Of a DNA stretch of 15,453 nucleotides, positions 1 to 9,413 are shown piece after piece. The stretch is from an uncultured Clostridia bacterium (GTDB lineage: Bacteria; Bacillota; Clostridia; UBA1381; UMGS1253), in assembly GCA_937892135.1 (NCBI GenBank), contig CALAUK010000018.1:1-15453 (forward strand), written 5' to 3'. The stretch's first letter is position 1, and each line of letters starts with the position of its first letter. A program made the translations under genes and the position numbers. The notes below the pieces were generated by a model. That model saw nothing but the letters and a program-made list of their open reading frames with translations, made no database searches and was not told where the DNA came from.

Positions 1-29
1 CTGAAGAAGTTATTTTTTATATAATTTGC

Positions 30-431
30 TTAAAGCTCTTCGCCCTCGTTTTCAATTTCTTCGGGGTTTTCCTCTTCTTCGGAAGATGGCTTTTCAATTT
101 CTTCTGTTTCCTCTTCAGTTTCTTCGGTTTCTTCTTCCTCTGTTATAAGGTTTTCCTCTTCTCTCTTGTCATACTCACCGTTTTTATATTTTTCAATTTC
201 TTCTTTAAGCTCGGTGTTTTCTATTTTCAGCTTTTCTACCTCAATTTTAAGCTCTGAAAGCTGTTTTGTCTGATTTTCAAAAGCTCCCTCTCCTCCCGAA
301 GAGAAAACTATAATCGCCCATATAGAAATTCCCAAAAAGATAACAAGAATAACAGAAAGTGCCACCGCAAGGCCTGTGGAGGCGTTTCGCTTGCTGTATC
401 TTACGCTTCTGTAATATTTTTTACTTTTCAC
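30..431 (-). CDS. Small single-pass membrane protein with coiled coil and acidic tail, function unknown
   Basis: I do not recognise a family. The 133-residue protein has a basic N-terminus rich in Lys, Arg and Tyr (residues 1-16), one hydrophobic membrane segment at about 20-45, a heptad-like charged coiled coil at about 55-84, and a very Glu-rich low-complexity tail from about 90 to the end. The positive N-terminus suggests that the coiled coil and tail lie outside the membrane. This layout loosely recalls FtsL/DivIC/FtsB-type divisome proteins, but the acidic tail is not typical and I infer no function. The start is GTG at 431, preceded by purine-rich AGGGGG and AAAGG stretches. The frame overlaps the end of addA by 11 nt, so it is probably the last gene of the operon and translated by coupling. 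The 29 bases downstream contain no visible terminator. Confidence 0.75.
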   Translation of the reverse strand: MKSKKYYRSVRYSKRNASTGLAVALSVILVIFLGISIWAIIVFSSGGEGAFENQTKQLSELKIEVEKLKIENTELKEEIEKYKNGEYDKREEENLITEEEETEETEEETEEIEKPSSEEEENPEEIENEGEEL

Positions 432-3400
432 TTTCCTTTCCCCCTAACTTTAAGTATTTTCCGCTCTGGAAAAAGTATATATACTTTTCGGTTTTCGTTT
501 CTCCCAAAGCCTTTAACGCCCTTTCGTACACCTCAAGCTGAACTAAGTATTTTTCCGCAAGCTCCTCTTCGGTGGTGTTTTTTAAAGAGTCGGTTTTATA
601 GTCAATTAAAACAGTTTTCTCGTTTTCTTCAAAAACACAGTCTATAATACCCTGAACAAGAATCCCCTCGTCCGAAGTTGTTTTATAAATCTCGTTTGCC
701 TTTATTTTTATCTCAAACGGAATTTCTCTTTTAACGTCTTTAGACAAAAGAAGCCTTTTTCCTAAATCGCTTTTAAAAAACGAAACAATTTTTTCTGCAT
801 TAACCGCATTTTTCTGCCTTTCGGTTAAAACCCCTTTTTTTAACATAGACTCTAAAAGTGCGCAAACGTCCTCTTCTTCGGGCGCTTTTGAAAGAGAGAT
901 ATTCTGCATAACAAAATGGGTTACACTTCCCGCCTCAGTCGCCGAAAGAGGTTTGTCCTCTTTTAAAAATTCGGGCGTTTTTTCTAATTTTACCTCTCTT
1001 GTTATGTAGTTTTCGCCGTCAAGCGAGGAATTTATAAGCCTTTTTAATTCAGTTACGGAAAGCTTTGACGGAATGCGCGAGCTGTCCTTATCCTTGTACT
1101 CATAAAAGAGGATTTCTTTTATTTTATCTTCCGCTTGACTTAAAATTTCGTTTGTCTTAACTCTTTTTGAAAACGGCTCATCTTTGTATGAGGTTCGGGT
1201 TACTTTTAAGTCAATGTCTCCCCCCGTCTGTGAAATGAGACCGCGTGTTAAACATCTTCCCGACGGAGAGCGCATAATGGCAGGAACTACCCAGTCTGCA
1301 AAGCATTTTGCGCTTGTCATACGATACTCAGGAAGACTTATCCCCTCAGCCTCGGAGGCTGTTTGCTCCCATTTTTCTATTTTCTTGTCCATATCAGGCG
1401 CAAAAGCCGTCATGAAAAGTTTTTCTCTTGCTCTTGTGAGCGCAACATATAAAAGGCGCATCTCCTCGCTTACAAGCTCGCCTGAAAGCGCAGAGGCAAT
1501 CGCTTTTTTAGTTATTAAAGGAGTTTTAAAGCGATAGGTAGTGTCAACAAAGTCTATTCCAATTCCCATCTCTTTATGAAGTATAACATTCATCGAAAGG
1601 TCTTTTGTGTTAAACCTTTTATTAAGCCCCATTAAAAATACCACGGGAAACTCTAACCCCTTGCTTTTGTGTATGCTCATAATGCGGACAACGTCCTGAT
1701 TTTCGCCTAAGAGGCGCGCGCTTTTTGAGTCTTTTTTCTTTTTCGCCATTTTTTCTACGAATTTTATAAAGTTAAAAAGCCCCTTGTAGCTTGTTTTTTC
1801 GTATTGCTCGGCGCGCTTTATTAAAAGCCTTAAGTTTTCTCTTCTTATCTCGCCTCCGGGCATTGCGCCTGCATACGAAAAATATCCCGTTTCGGTTAAG
1901 ATATTTTCTATAATCTCAAAAGAGGGCATATATTCTGCCATTTTGCGCCACGAAGAAAGCTTTTTAAAAAAGCTTTTCGCCTTGCTTTTTAAAGCCTCAT
2001 CTTCGCCTGATTCACTATACGATAAAAGTGCACCAAAAAAGTCTTCTTCGGGCGAATGAATTCTTATTTTAACAAGCTCTTTTTCGTCAAACGAAAAGAT
2101 GGGAGAGCGCAAAGTTGCCAAAAGCGGTATGTCCTGATGGGGATTGTCTATAACGGTTAAAATGTTCATTATAACCGAAATTTCTTCCGTTTCAAAATAT
2201 CCCCCGCCGACATCTACAAAGCAGTCTATATTGCTGTTTTCCAAAATATCTGAAACGAGCTTTGCGCTATTTGACGGCGAGCGCATTAAAATTACGATGT
2301 CTGAAAGCTTTATCGGGCGGTAGCCCTTCTTTTTGTCAAACACCATATAACCCGTTTTGAAAAGCTCTTTAATCTTTTCTGAAACTGCAAAAGCCTCAGC
2401 CTCGATGCCGTAAAGCTCGTCCTCTTCTTCTTTTTGCGCATCAATTAATATAAGCTCATTTTTTCCGCCCGTGTTAACCTCGCCCTCGGGGTAGATTGCA
2501 GAGAAGTTCAGCCTCTCGTCCTCGTTATATATAACCTCGCCTACAGCCTCTGAGCACGCCTGCTCAAAGATAAAGTTAACCAAGTCTATAACGTTTTTTC
2601 GGCTTCTGAAATTCTCCGCCATAACAACCTTTCGGTTTATGCCCTCGCTTTCAGAATACGTTTTCATTTTCTTTTTGAAAATGTATGGATTTGTGTGACG
2701 GAATTTATATATGCTTTGCTTTAAGTCGCCAACCATAAAGAGATTATCGCCCTTTGAGATAAGAGAAAAAATCTCCTCCTGCATTTCGTTTGCGTCCTGA
2801 TATTCGTCAACCAGTATTTCAACATATTTATTTTTAATCTCCTCTGCCTGAGGCGTTGGGATTTTGTTTTTGTTTTCGTCTTCTTTTGCTAAAACCTTAA
2901 GGCAAAAATGCTCAAGGTCATTAAAGTCAAGAAGGCTTCGTTTCTTCTTAAGCTCCAAAAATTTCTCGTCAGTTTTTTTAGTTAAGTTAAAAAGCGCCTC
3001 CACCCTCTTTTTTGCCTTTTTTACAAGAGCGCACTTTTCCTCCAAATCAGAAAAAAAGTCCTCTTTAAAGTCTTCTACAAAGTCTTTTGCGCTCTTTCTT
3101 GCGCCCTGAAGATACGCCTTTAAATTATCGTCTACTCCGTTTTTGGCGCTTGCGGTTTTAAAGGTTATGCTCTCTAAAAGAACCGCTATTTCACTTGCGG
3201 ATGCGCTTTTTGCTTTTTTGTTTAAAACCTCAAAAGAAGTAACATCTTCCGAAAGCGCATCAGCGTACTTTGAAAATTCGCTCTCTGAAGAAGCCATTTC
3301 ATGAGCGATTCGAAGGTTATGAAGATTTTCTTCTATTCCACGCTTAAAGTTATCTAAAATAACCTTATAAAATGAAGAATTTTCAATTCCGCCGTCAAGA

Positions 3401-3993
3401 GAGTAGGCATCTGCTTTTTCTTTTGCCCAGTTTTCGTAGTACGGCATAGCCTTTAAAAAGTTATAAATAGTGCCAACCATTTCTTTTAAGGCATCGTCCC
3501 CTTTTTGCCCTGCATAGCAGTCTAAAAGCTCATAAAAGCCCTCATCGTCCGACTCGTACATTTCTAAAAACACTTCTTCTTGTGCCTTATCAAACAAAAG
3601 CTTTGCCTCATTTTCATCGCACACGCCAAAATCAGGGTCAACATCGGCTTCGTTAAAATAGCGCCTTATAACCCTCGTGCAAAACGAGTGAATTGTTGAA
3701 ATGTCTGCCTTGTTTACCAAAACCGCCTGACGCGCAAGGTGCTTGTTTTCGGGGTCTTCTGAAAGCCTTTTTTCAATTTCTTCTTTTATGTCGGCTTTCA
3801 TTTTGCTTGCCGCAGCCTCGGTAAAGGTTGTTATCAAAAGAGAAGTTATATCTATTTTATCGTTAATAATTTTTTTAATTATTCTTTCGACAAGCACGGC
3901 GGTTTTTCCTGAGCCTGCCGCCGCACCGACAATAAGGTTTGCGCCTGTGGTATTTATCGCCAAAAGCTGTTTTTCGGTCCAGTTTACCGCCAT
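421..3993 (-). CDS. addA: ATP-dependent helicase/nuclease subunit A (AddA)
   Basis: AddA is the UvrD-like 3'-5' helicase and nuclease subunit of AddAB, the Firmicutes counterpart of RecBCD. It resects double-strand breaks to a Chi-type site for RecA loading. Helicase motifs are intact: Walker A GAAAGSGKT (residues 23-31), STIHSFC (99-105), Walker B with D396-E397 followed by YQD, GDLKQSIYKFR just after it, MSIHKSKGLE (772-781), and LLYVALTRAREKL (about 847-859). The C-terminal PD-(D/E)xK nuclease is also present, with an EAGSVTHFV helix and the catalytic strand LIDYKTD (D1131, K1133). At 1190 residues it is close to the usual ~1200-1240. The ATG at 3993 follows GAGGAG with a 7-nt spacer and begins 1 nt after the addB stop, so the two subunits are probably made in balance from one message. 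Identification is secure from the motif set and the addB neighbour. Confidence 0.97.
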   Translation of the reverse strand: MAVNWTEKQLLAINTTGANLIVGAAAGSGKTAVLVERIIKKIINDKIDITSLLITTFTEAAASKMKADIKEEIEKRLSEDPENKHLARQAVLVNKADISTIHSFCTRVIRRYFNEADVDPDFGVCDENEAKLLFDKAQEEVFLEMYESDDEGFYELLDCYAGQKGDDALKEMVGTIYNFLKAMPYYENWAKEKADAYSLDGGIENSSFYKVILDNFKRGIEENLHNLRIAHEMASSESEFSKYADALSEDVTSFEVLNKKAKSASASEIAVLLESITFKTASAKNGVDDNLKAYLQGARKSAKDFVEDFKEDFFSDLEEKCALVKKAKKRVEALFNLTKKTDEKFLELKKKRSLLDFNDLEHFCLKVLAKEDENKNKIPTPQAEEIKNKYVEILVDEYQDANEMQEEIFSLISKGDNLFMVGDLKQSIYKFRHTNPYIFKKKMKTYSESEGINRKVVMAENFRSRKNVIDLVNFIFEQACSEAVGEVIYNEDERLNFSAIYPEGEVNTGGKNELILIDAQKEEEDELYGIEAEAFAVSEKIKELFKTGYMVFDKKKGYRPIKLSDIVILMRSPSNSAKLVSDILENSNIDCFVDVGGGYFETEEISVIMNILTVIDNPHQDIPLLATLRSPIFSFDEKELVKIRIHSPEEDFFGALLSYSESGEDEALKSKAKSFFKKLSSWRKMAEYMPSFEIIENILTETGYFSYAGAMPGGEIRRENLRLLIKRAEQYEKTSYKGLFNFIKFVEKMAKKKKDSKSARLLGENQDVVRIMSIHKSKGLEFPVVFLMGLNKRFNTKDLSMNVILHKEMGIGIDFVDTTYRFKTPLITKKAIASALSGELVSEEMRLLYVALTRAREKLFMTAFAPDMDKKIEKWEQTASEAEGISLPEYRMTSAKCFADWVVPAIMRSPSGRCLTRGLISQTGGDIDLKVTRTSYKDEPFSKRVKTNEILSQAEDKIKEILFYEYKDKDSSRIPSKLSVTELKRLINSSLDGENYITREVKLEKTPEFLKEDKPLSATEAGSVTHFVMQNISLSKAPEEEDVCALLESMLKKGVLTERQKNAVNAEKIVSFFKSDLGKRLLLSKDVKREIPFEIKIKANEIYKTTSDEGILVQGIIDCVFEENEKTVLIDYKTDSLKNTTEEELAEKYLVQLEVYERALKALGETKTEKYIYFFQSGKYLKLGGKESEK

Positions 3994-3994
3994 A

Positions 3995-6900
3995 TTATAA
4001 CTCCTCTCCGTATTTTTTGTTAAGATGCTCTATAACCTCTTCGTTACTTAGCTTTATTATGTCATTAAAGCCGCCGCATTCGCCGTCAAAACGGCACACC
4101 TGCTTAAATCTGCAGTAGTCGCAAGGGCTTTTTCCGTTATGCCTTACGGGGCGTATATCAGTTTTTCCCGAGACTATGCTATCTCCTATTTTCTTTAAGT
4201 TCTTTTTAACCTCTTTAAAGAGATTTTCAAAGTGCTTTATGCCTATCGCCTTTGAATTTTTATAAAGCTCGCCCGAGTTAGTAAATCTTACGGGGATTAT
4301 TTTTGATTTTAAGTCCCCCGTGTTATCCATCATAGAAAGTACCTTTTTATCGTCTAAAACAAGCCCGTCAAGGCGCATTTTTTCTTCAAGAGATGAAAAT
4401 GCCTCTTCTTTTGTAAGGCTCTTTTTCGCGTCCTGAAGACGCTCTCCTATTTTAAAGTAAAGCATACCTGCCTTTTTCTTTTTGTCATCGTCAGTAACCG
4501 CCATAAGGTAGACAGAAAGCTGAAGGTCAAGCCCGTGAAAGACCTTATCTAACTTAAACTCCTTTGAGCCTGATTTATAGTCTATAACGCGGAAGTATGT
4601 TCCGTCTTCCGTTTCACACTTGTCAACACGGTCAATAATTCCGTGAATTTTAAGCTTTTTGCCCGAGGTTAAGTCAACCATAACGGCACTTACCTTGCCA
4701 TCGAGGCCGAATTTTAATTCACATTCAGCCGGCTCAAACTCGCCATTTTTAATATGGTTTACTAAAATCATAGCGCACGAGGTAACATTTTGTTCTATTC
4801 TTCTTAAAAGATAGCGGTTTGCCTTATTATCTGCAGCGGTGTTTTTTAAAATTCCCGCGTAGTATTCTTTTGTTATCTGCAAAATAAGGGCGCGGATTTT
4901 ATCCTCGTCTAAGCTGTGCCAATCTACATCAGATTCAACGCACCTTTTAACAAAGGTCTCTAAAATATAGTGCATAACAGAGCCTATGTCGGGCGCACCG
5001 ATTTTTAGCTCCTTTCTCTCCTTTGCCTTTAAGGTAAACTCTATAAAATACGAAAACGGGCACGCTATATGCTTTTCAAGGCGGCTTACAGATGAGTTTA
5101 AGCCGTTTTTATAAAGTGTATCGGAAAATTCGGCAATAGAAAGTGCCTCGTTTTTAAATTCCTTTGCTTTGTCAAACAGGTCAATTTTTTCTTTAAAGTC
5201 TTTGTCCTCTTTTAAAAGAGAGTACACGCTTTGCCATATTCTGTCCCCGTCTTTTTTTGCGCACATATTAAGGTATGCGGGCATCTTTGCGGCATACTGA
5301 TACTCATAAGTTTTATCAAGGTCTGTGTTTTCCTTGTATGTGATTTTGGGAAGGATTTTTCGTGCTCTGTCTGCCATATAAGACGGCATTAAAGCCTCTC
5401 CCTCAAAACCCGAAAGGCTGTAGCTTATGTAGGTTTTTTTCTTAGCCTTGGTTAAAATTTTATACATTCCGCTCCGCTTTGACATAAGCGCATCGCTTGT
5501 GCTTGGCGCAATTATAACGCCCGAAGAAAAAAGCTCTTCTCTTTCCTCGTCCGAAATTATGCCCTCAGAAGAAACGCCAAACGAAAAGTCACCTAAGTTT
5601 GCGCCTAAGATAAACATTATCTTTGTGTCAGTTAATTTTGCCTCGTCAAAGGATAAAATGTTAATCTCGTCTGCCGTTTGGGGAACTGATAAAAGTGTTT
5701 CTGCCAAAAAGCCTGCGGATAACATATTTTTCATCTGCTCAAGGCCAATTTTGTCGTTTCCCGCAATTGTAACAAGCTGATTTAAAACCTCTAAAACCGC
5801 ATTGTAGCTTTTTATAATCATATTCGCGCGGAACAAAAAGCCCTCTTCTTTAAGGCTATCGGCAGTTTGTTTAATTTTTTCATAAACTTTTGTTTCCTCT
5901 AAAAAGTTATAAATTGCGGTGCACGCTTCCTTAACGGTGTGCTTTGAGCCTAGGTTTTCGCGCAAAGCCAAAAGAGGCGAAACCGCCTTTCGCCTTATTT
6001 TATCTATTTTTTTTGCTTCCTCTGTTTCTTCCTCAAGAAGACCTGATTTAAACGTCCAGTCGCCATTTGAAAGCCAGTTTTTCTTTTTTATTCCCGCCTT
6101 TAAAACATAGTTTTCCAAAGTGTCGGCTTCTTCTTTTGAAAGATTGGAAAATCCCGATTTTAAGTACACAAAAATATCTTCATATTCGTATCCCGAAATG
6201 AAAATATCAAACACCGAAAGAAGAGAAATAACCAATGGACTGTCTGAAAGCGTCTCCTTTTTCGGCATATAAAACGGCAAGCCGTAGATATTAAAAACGT
6301 GGCTTATGGCACGAAAATACCCCTCCATATCGCCCACTGCAACAGTTATGTCGCGCATTTTTACGTTTTCTTCTCTTAAAAGCTTAATTATGCTTCCCGC
6401 AAGGTTTTCTATCTCAGAAAAGATAGAGTTTGCCTGAAAAATCTCTATGTTTTCGCACTCGCCCTCAAAGGAGTTTATTTTATGCTCAGTGTAATTTTCT
6501 TCAAGTGCCCTTAAATCTTCTTTTTCGTTATATCTTAAGTTTTTATCTAAGTTTTCAATTTTCAAGTCAAGCCCAAGACGGTAGCAAATCTCTTTAATTC
6601 GCTCTATTGTGCCCATCTCAAGCGAGAAAAAGTCAGAATTTTTGTCCGCAGTAATATAAAATTCTGCGCTTTCAGCGCGCTTTAAAACCTCTTCTAAAAG
6701 CGCATAGTGAGACGGAAGAAAATCGGAAAATCCGTCTATAAATATTTTTGCGCCCTTTAAATAGTCAGTTTCCGAAAGCTTTGCAGATGCTAAAAACAAA
6801 TCATCGTCCGAATCGTGAAAATCCGTTTTAAACATCTGGTTATAGCGGGAATAAATTTTAATTATGTCTGAAATTTTTCCCGAAAGCACCTCGCTTTTTA

Positions 6901-7330
6901 TGCTTTCCTGTGACTTTTTTAAATCCTCTTTTGTTATTCCGTAGCGCTTAAGCTCTGTTAAAACAGCCAAAAGCTTTTTTGAAAAGCCCTGCTTATCGTG
7001 ACTGTTTTTGTAAAACGTTAAATTGTTTTTTTCAAGATAAACCGCACGGGAGGATAGCATACTTTTTCCCGAGGGCGAAAGATATCTCAGGTTTGAAAGA
7101 CCGCTTTTTTCAAAAATTCTTCTCGCAAGGCGCGAAAAAGTTATGGAAGACGCTTTCCCCTCAAAGCACACGCCAAGCCTTTTTAGCATATTTTCTTCTG
7201 CTCTGTGGCTATACTGGTCGGGCACGATAAGGTAAATATTATCTTCTGTTTTTGATAACTTTTCAATTCTTTCAAGGCACAGAGAGGTTTTCCCCGCACC
7301 GCTTCGTCCCATAACAATTTTAACGCTCAT
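3995..7330 (-). CDS. addB: ATP-dependent helicase/nuclease subunit B (AddB)
   Basis: AddB is the second AddAB subunit. In the family its inactive helicase-like fold recognises Chi and its C-terminal nuclease cuts the other strand. The N-terminus has a good Walker A, GRSGAGKT (residues 8-15), typical of Firmicutes AddB. The C-terminal nuclease has the VIDYKSGS strand. The four cysteines expected for the iron-sulfur cluster that staples this nuclease are all present: C757 in HIACPFSYF, then C1070, C1073 and C1079 in a CxxCx5C group. Length, 1111 residues, is close to the ~1150 norm. The ATG at 7330 follows GGAG with a 6-nt spacer and overlaps the end of lgt by 11 nt. The stop lies 1 nt before addA. 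Both subunits appear complete and active. Confidence 0.96.
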   Translation of the reverse strand: MSVKIVMGRSGAGKTSLCLERIEKLSKTEDNIYLIVPDQYSHRAEENMLKRLGVCFEGKASSITFSRLARRIFEKSGLSNLRYLSPSGKSMLSSRAVYLEKNNLTFYKNSHDKQGFSKKLLAVLTELKRYGITKEDLKKSQESIKSEVLSGKISDIIKIYSRYNQMFKTDFHDSDDDLFLASAKLSETDYLKGAKIFIDGFSDFLPSHYALLEEVLKRAESAEFYITADKNSDFFSLEMGTIERIKEICYRLGLDLKIENLDKNLRYNEKEDLRALEENYTEHKINSFEGECENIEIFQANSIFSEIENLAGSIIKLLREENVKMRDITVAVGDMEGYFRAISHVFNIYGLPFYMPKKETLSDSPLVISLLSVFDIFISGYEYEDIFVYLKSGFSNLSKEEADTLENYVLKAGIKKKNWLSNGDWTFKSGLLEEETEEAKKIDKIRRKAVSPLLALRENLGSKHTVKEACTAIYNFLEETKVYEKIKQTADSLKEEGFLFRANMIIKSYNAVLEVLNQLVTIAGNDKIGLEQMKNMLSAGFLAETLLSVPQTADEINILSFDEAKLTDTKIMFILGANLGDFSFGVSSEGIISDEEREELFSSGVIIAPSTSDALMSKRSGMYKILTKAKKKTYISYSLSGFEGEALMPSYMADRARKILPKITYKENTDLDKTYEYQYAAKMPAYLNMCAKKDGDRIWQSVYSLLKEDKDFKEKIDLFDKAKEFKNEALSIAEFSDTLYKNGLNSSVSRLEKHIACPFSYFIEFTLKAKERKELKIGAPDIGSVMHYILETFVKRCVESDVDWHSLDEDKIRALILQITKEYYAGILKNTAADNKANRYLLRRIEQNVTSCAMILVNHIKNGEFEPAECELKFGLDGKVSAVMVDLTSGKKLKIHGIIDRVDKCETEDGTYFRVIDYKSGSKEFKLDKVFHGLDLQLSVYLMAVTDDDKKKKAGMLYFKIGERLQDAKKSLTKEEAFSSLEEKMRLDGLVLDDKKVLSMMDNTGDLKSKIIPVRFTNSGELYKNSKAIGIKHFENLFKEVKKNLKKIGDSIVSGKTDIRPVRHNGKSPCDYCRFKQVCRFDGECGGFNDIIKLSNEEVIEHLNKKYGEEL

Positions 7331-8114
7331 TTTCTTCTCCTGTATTCTTTCGGGTTATAAAAAATATGGTTATGCCCAAAATTATAAAAATAATAGAAAA
7401 AATCATAGAAAGCGGAAGATTAAAAACCCGAAGAACATATTTTGTGTTTCTCAGGCTCTCTGTAAATATTCTTCCTATGCCGTACCACACAAGGTAAAAA
7501 GATATAACTCTTCCCCTTTTGTAAAGCTTTTTTTCGATTAAGATGGTTATTAAAAAGCCTAAAAGCATAAATAGCATTTCGTATAAAAACAAGGGGTGAA
7601 CGCTCTCTTGCCCATTAATGCTCATTCCAAGAAAGCTTGCCGTTTCTCTTCCGTAAACCTCAACATTTACAAAGTTTCCAAGTCTTCCTATTATCTGGCC
7701 TATCATAAAGCAGGGGGATGCAAAATCAAGCATTTTTATAAAGCCTAAGCCCTTTTTTCTTATATAGAAAGATACGCCTAAAACCGCAAAGCTAAGCGCT
7801 CCGTAAATCGAAAGCCCTCCGTTCCAGACAGAGATAATGTCTAAAAAGCTTCCCCTTATGTCAGGGTCTCCTATAACATAAACAAGCCTTGCGCCGATTA
7901 ATGCGCTCGGGAGGCCTATTAAAAGAAAGTCAAAAATGTTATCCTCTGTAACAGAGAATTTTTTGCGCCTTAAAAATGCATACATAACCGCAAGGATTAT
8001 GCCAACTCCTATAATTATGCCGTACCAGTACACATTTTTCCCGAAAACCGAAAACGCCACACGGTCAAGCTCAAAGCTTAAATTAAGCTTAGGAAAAGAA
8101 ACTGTATTTTTCAC
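7320..8114 (-). CDS. lgt: Phosphatidylglycerol--prolipoprotein diacylglyceryl transferase (Lgt)
   Basis: Lgt is an integral membrane enzyme that transfers diacylglycerol from phosphatidylglycerol to the lipobox cysteine of prolipoproteins, the first step of lipoprotein maturation. The 264-residue protein has about seven hydrophobic segments. It carries the Lgt signature GRLGNFVNVEVYG (from residue 143), the conserved IGARLVYV segment (R76), the NGGLSIYGAL loop (about 98-106; Tyr, as in many Firmicutes, where E. coli has His103), and HPLFLYE (H173-E179). The C-terminus is a basic tail after the last helix. The start is GTG at 8114, supported by GGAGGGG about 6 nt upstream; no better ATG lies nearby. 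It begins 21 nt after the M16 peptidase stop and overlaps addB by 11 nt. Its place before addBA implies shared transcription rather than a known functional link. Confidence 0.96.
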   Translation of the reverse strand: MKNTVSFPKLNLSFELDRVAFSVFGKNVYWYGIIIGVGIILAVMYAFLRRKKFSVTEDNIFDFLLIGLPSALIGARLVYVIGDPDIRGSFLDIISVWNGGLSIYGALSFAVLGVSFYIRKKGLGFIKMLDFASPCFMIGQIIGRLGNFVNVEVYGRETASFLGMSINGQESVHPLFLYEMLFMLLGFLITILIEKKLYKRGRVISFYLVWYGIGRIFTESLRNTKYVLRVFNLPLSMIFSIIFIILGITIFFITRKNTGEENER

Positions 8115-8135
8115 AAAACCCCTCCGCCCTGAAAA

Positions 8136-9413
8136 TTAATTGTCGCCCTCAATAATCGAGAGAACGCACATTTCTTCTGTAAACAGCTTTTTAAATCTTT
8201 CTTCAACATCAAAAAATGTTACTTCGTTAAAGATATCCTTATAATCAAAATAGTCGATATTATTTAAATAGCCGATGGAGAAATTATAGCCTACTTTATC
8301 TGTCGAATTAAACATTCTGACAAATTTTCCCCAAAGCATATTTTTTGCACATTCATAAAGCTCTTCAGTTAACTTAAAGCCTTTTATCTCCTCCATAATG
8401 CTGTCATAAACTTTTTTTGGCTCGTTTGACTCGCCCTCTAAAAGCACAAAAGAATATGTGTCAGAATATGAAAAGTCAGAATTAAAGCTTTCGTTTATTA
8501 GTGAGCTTTCATAAAGCTTTTTGTATATGGGAGATACCTTTGAAAAGAGCATATTTAATAAAATCTCGGTTTTTATCTCGCGAGCGAGAAACTCTTTTCC
8601 CGATTCGCACTTTTCATTATCCTTAAAGCCGATTGCAAACAACGGCACCGAAACCGAAAGACGCTGCGAAACGAATTTTCTTAAAACGCCCTCTGGCTCT
8701 TCGGGGTAGTTTCTTTTTATCTCGCTTCCTTTGTCGCACTTTTTAAAGATAGTGTCAAGATAGTCTGCCATCTCGGAAGGTTCTACATCGCCTGATATAA
8801 ACAAAACCATATTTTCAGGGTGGTAAAAGTATGAATATATATCATTTAAAACCTTTTCATCAATTGTGCTTATGCTTTCTACCGAGCCTGCGATGTCTAG
8901 CTTTACGGTGTTATTATGATACATGCTATCTAAACAGTTAAAAAACACTCTCCAGTTCGGGTCGTCAAGATACATTTTAATTTCCTGACCGATTATGCCC
9001 TGCTCTTTATCCACGCTTTTTTGAGTAAAGCACGGAGTCTCGACAAACTCTACAAGGTTTTTTAAATTTTCCTTAAAATTATCCGTTGACGAAAAGTGGT
9101 ATGCCGTAACCGAAAAGCTTGTAAACGCATTGGCGTTTGCGCCGTATTTTGAAAAGTTTAAAAATGCATCGCTACCGTCGGGCATATCAAACATTTTATG
9201 CTCAAGAAAATGCGCCGTTCCGTCGGGAATTTTTATTTTTTCTCCCTCTGTTTCAAACTCAGTGTCAACGCTTCCGTATTTAGTCATAAAAATTGCGTAC
9301 TTTTTGTTGTAACCTGCCTTTGGCATAATGTAAACTTTAACACCGCTCTCGTGCGTGCCGAAGTATACCGCTTCGTTTAAAAATTGGTCTTCTCTTTTTT
9401 TAAGCTCAAGCAT
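8136..9413 (-). CDS. M16 family zinc peptidase, catalytic partner (YmfH-like)
   Basis: This is a pitrilysin/insulinase-type metalloprotease half. The inverted zinc motif HFLEH is present (H68, E71, H72, counted from the chosen start), and E144 in GQEI is the likely third zinc ligand, with E137 nearby. After it come the usual aromatic and Gly-poor C-terminal lobe and the YFYHPENMVLFISGD segment seen in this family. I chose ATG 9413 over the longer frame beginning at 9458 because AAAGGAG (9421-9427) lies 7 nt before it; another ATG at 9419 is too close to that site. This gives 425 residues and an 8-nt overlap with the preceding M16 gene (ATGCTTGA). It pairs with that non-catalytic homologue, as in Bacillus YmfF/YmfH and AlbE/AlbF or mitochondrial MPP alpha/beta, so a heterodimer is likely. 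The substrate cannot be read from the sequence; no bacteriocin precursor or radical SAM gene is nearby. Confidence 0.92.
   Translation of the reverse strand: MLELKKREDQFLNEAVYFGTHESGVKVYIMPKAGYNKKYAIFMTKYGSVDTEFETEGEKIKIPDGTAHFLEHKMFDMPDGSDAFLNFSKYGANANAFTSFSVTAYHFSSTDNFKENLKNLVEFVETPCFTQKSVDKEQGIIGQEIKMYLDDPNWRVFFNCLDSMYHNNTVKLDIAGSVESISTIDEKVLNDIYSYFYHPENMVLFISGDVEPSEMADYLDTIFKKCDKGSEIKRNYPEEPEGVLRKFVSQRLSVSVPLFAIGFKDNEKCESGKEFLAREIKTEILLNMLFSKVSPIYKKLYESSLINESFNSDFSYSDTYSFVLLEGESNEPKKVYDSIMEEIKGFKLTEELYECAKNMLWGKFVRMFNSTDKVGYNFSIGYLNNIDYFDYKDIFNEVTFFDVEERFKKLFTEEMCVLSIIEGDN

Noticed and set aside
90..160. Short tandem-like TTCTTC/CTCTTC repeats
   Set aside because: They are the Glu codons (GAA/GAG) of the acidic tail on the minus strand, not an independent repeat.
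5448..5780. Plus-strand open frame inside addB, and similar ones inside addA, lgt, gpr and the amidase
   Set aside because: They are antisense shadows of well-supported genes, with no ribosome sites or recognisable protein features.
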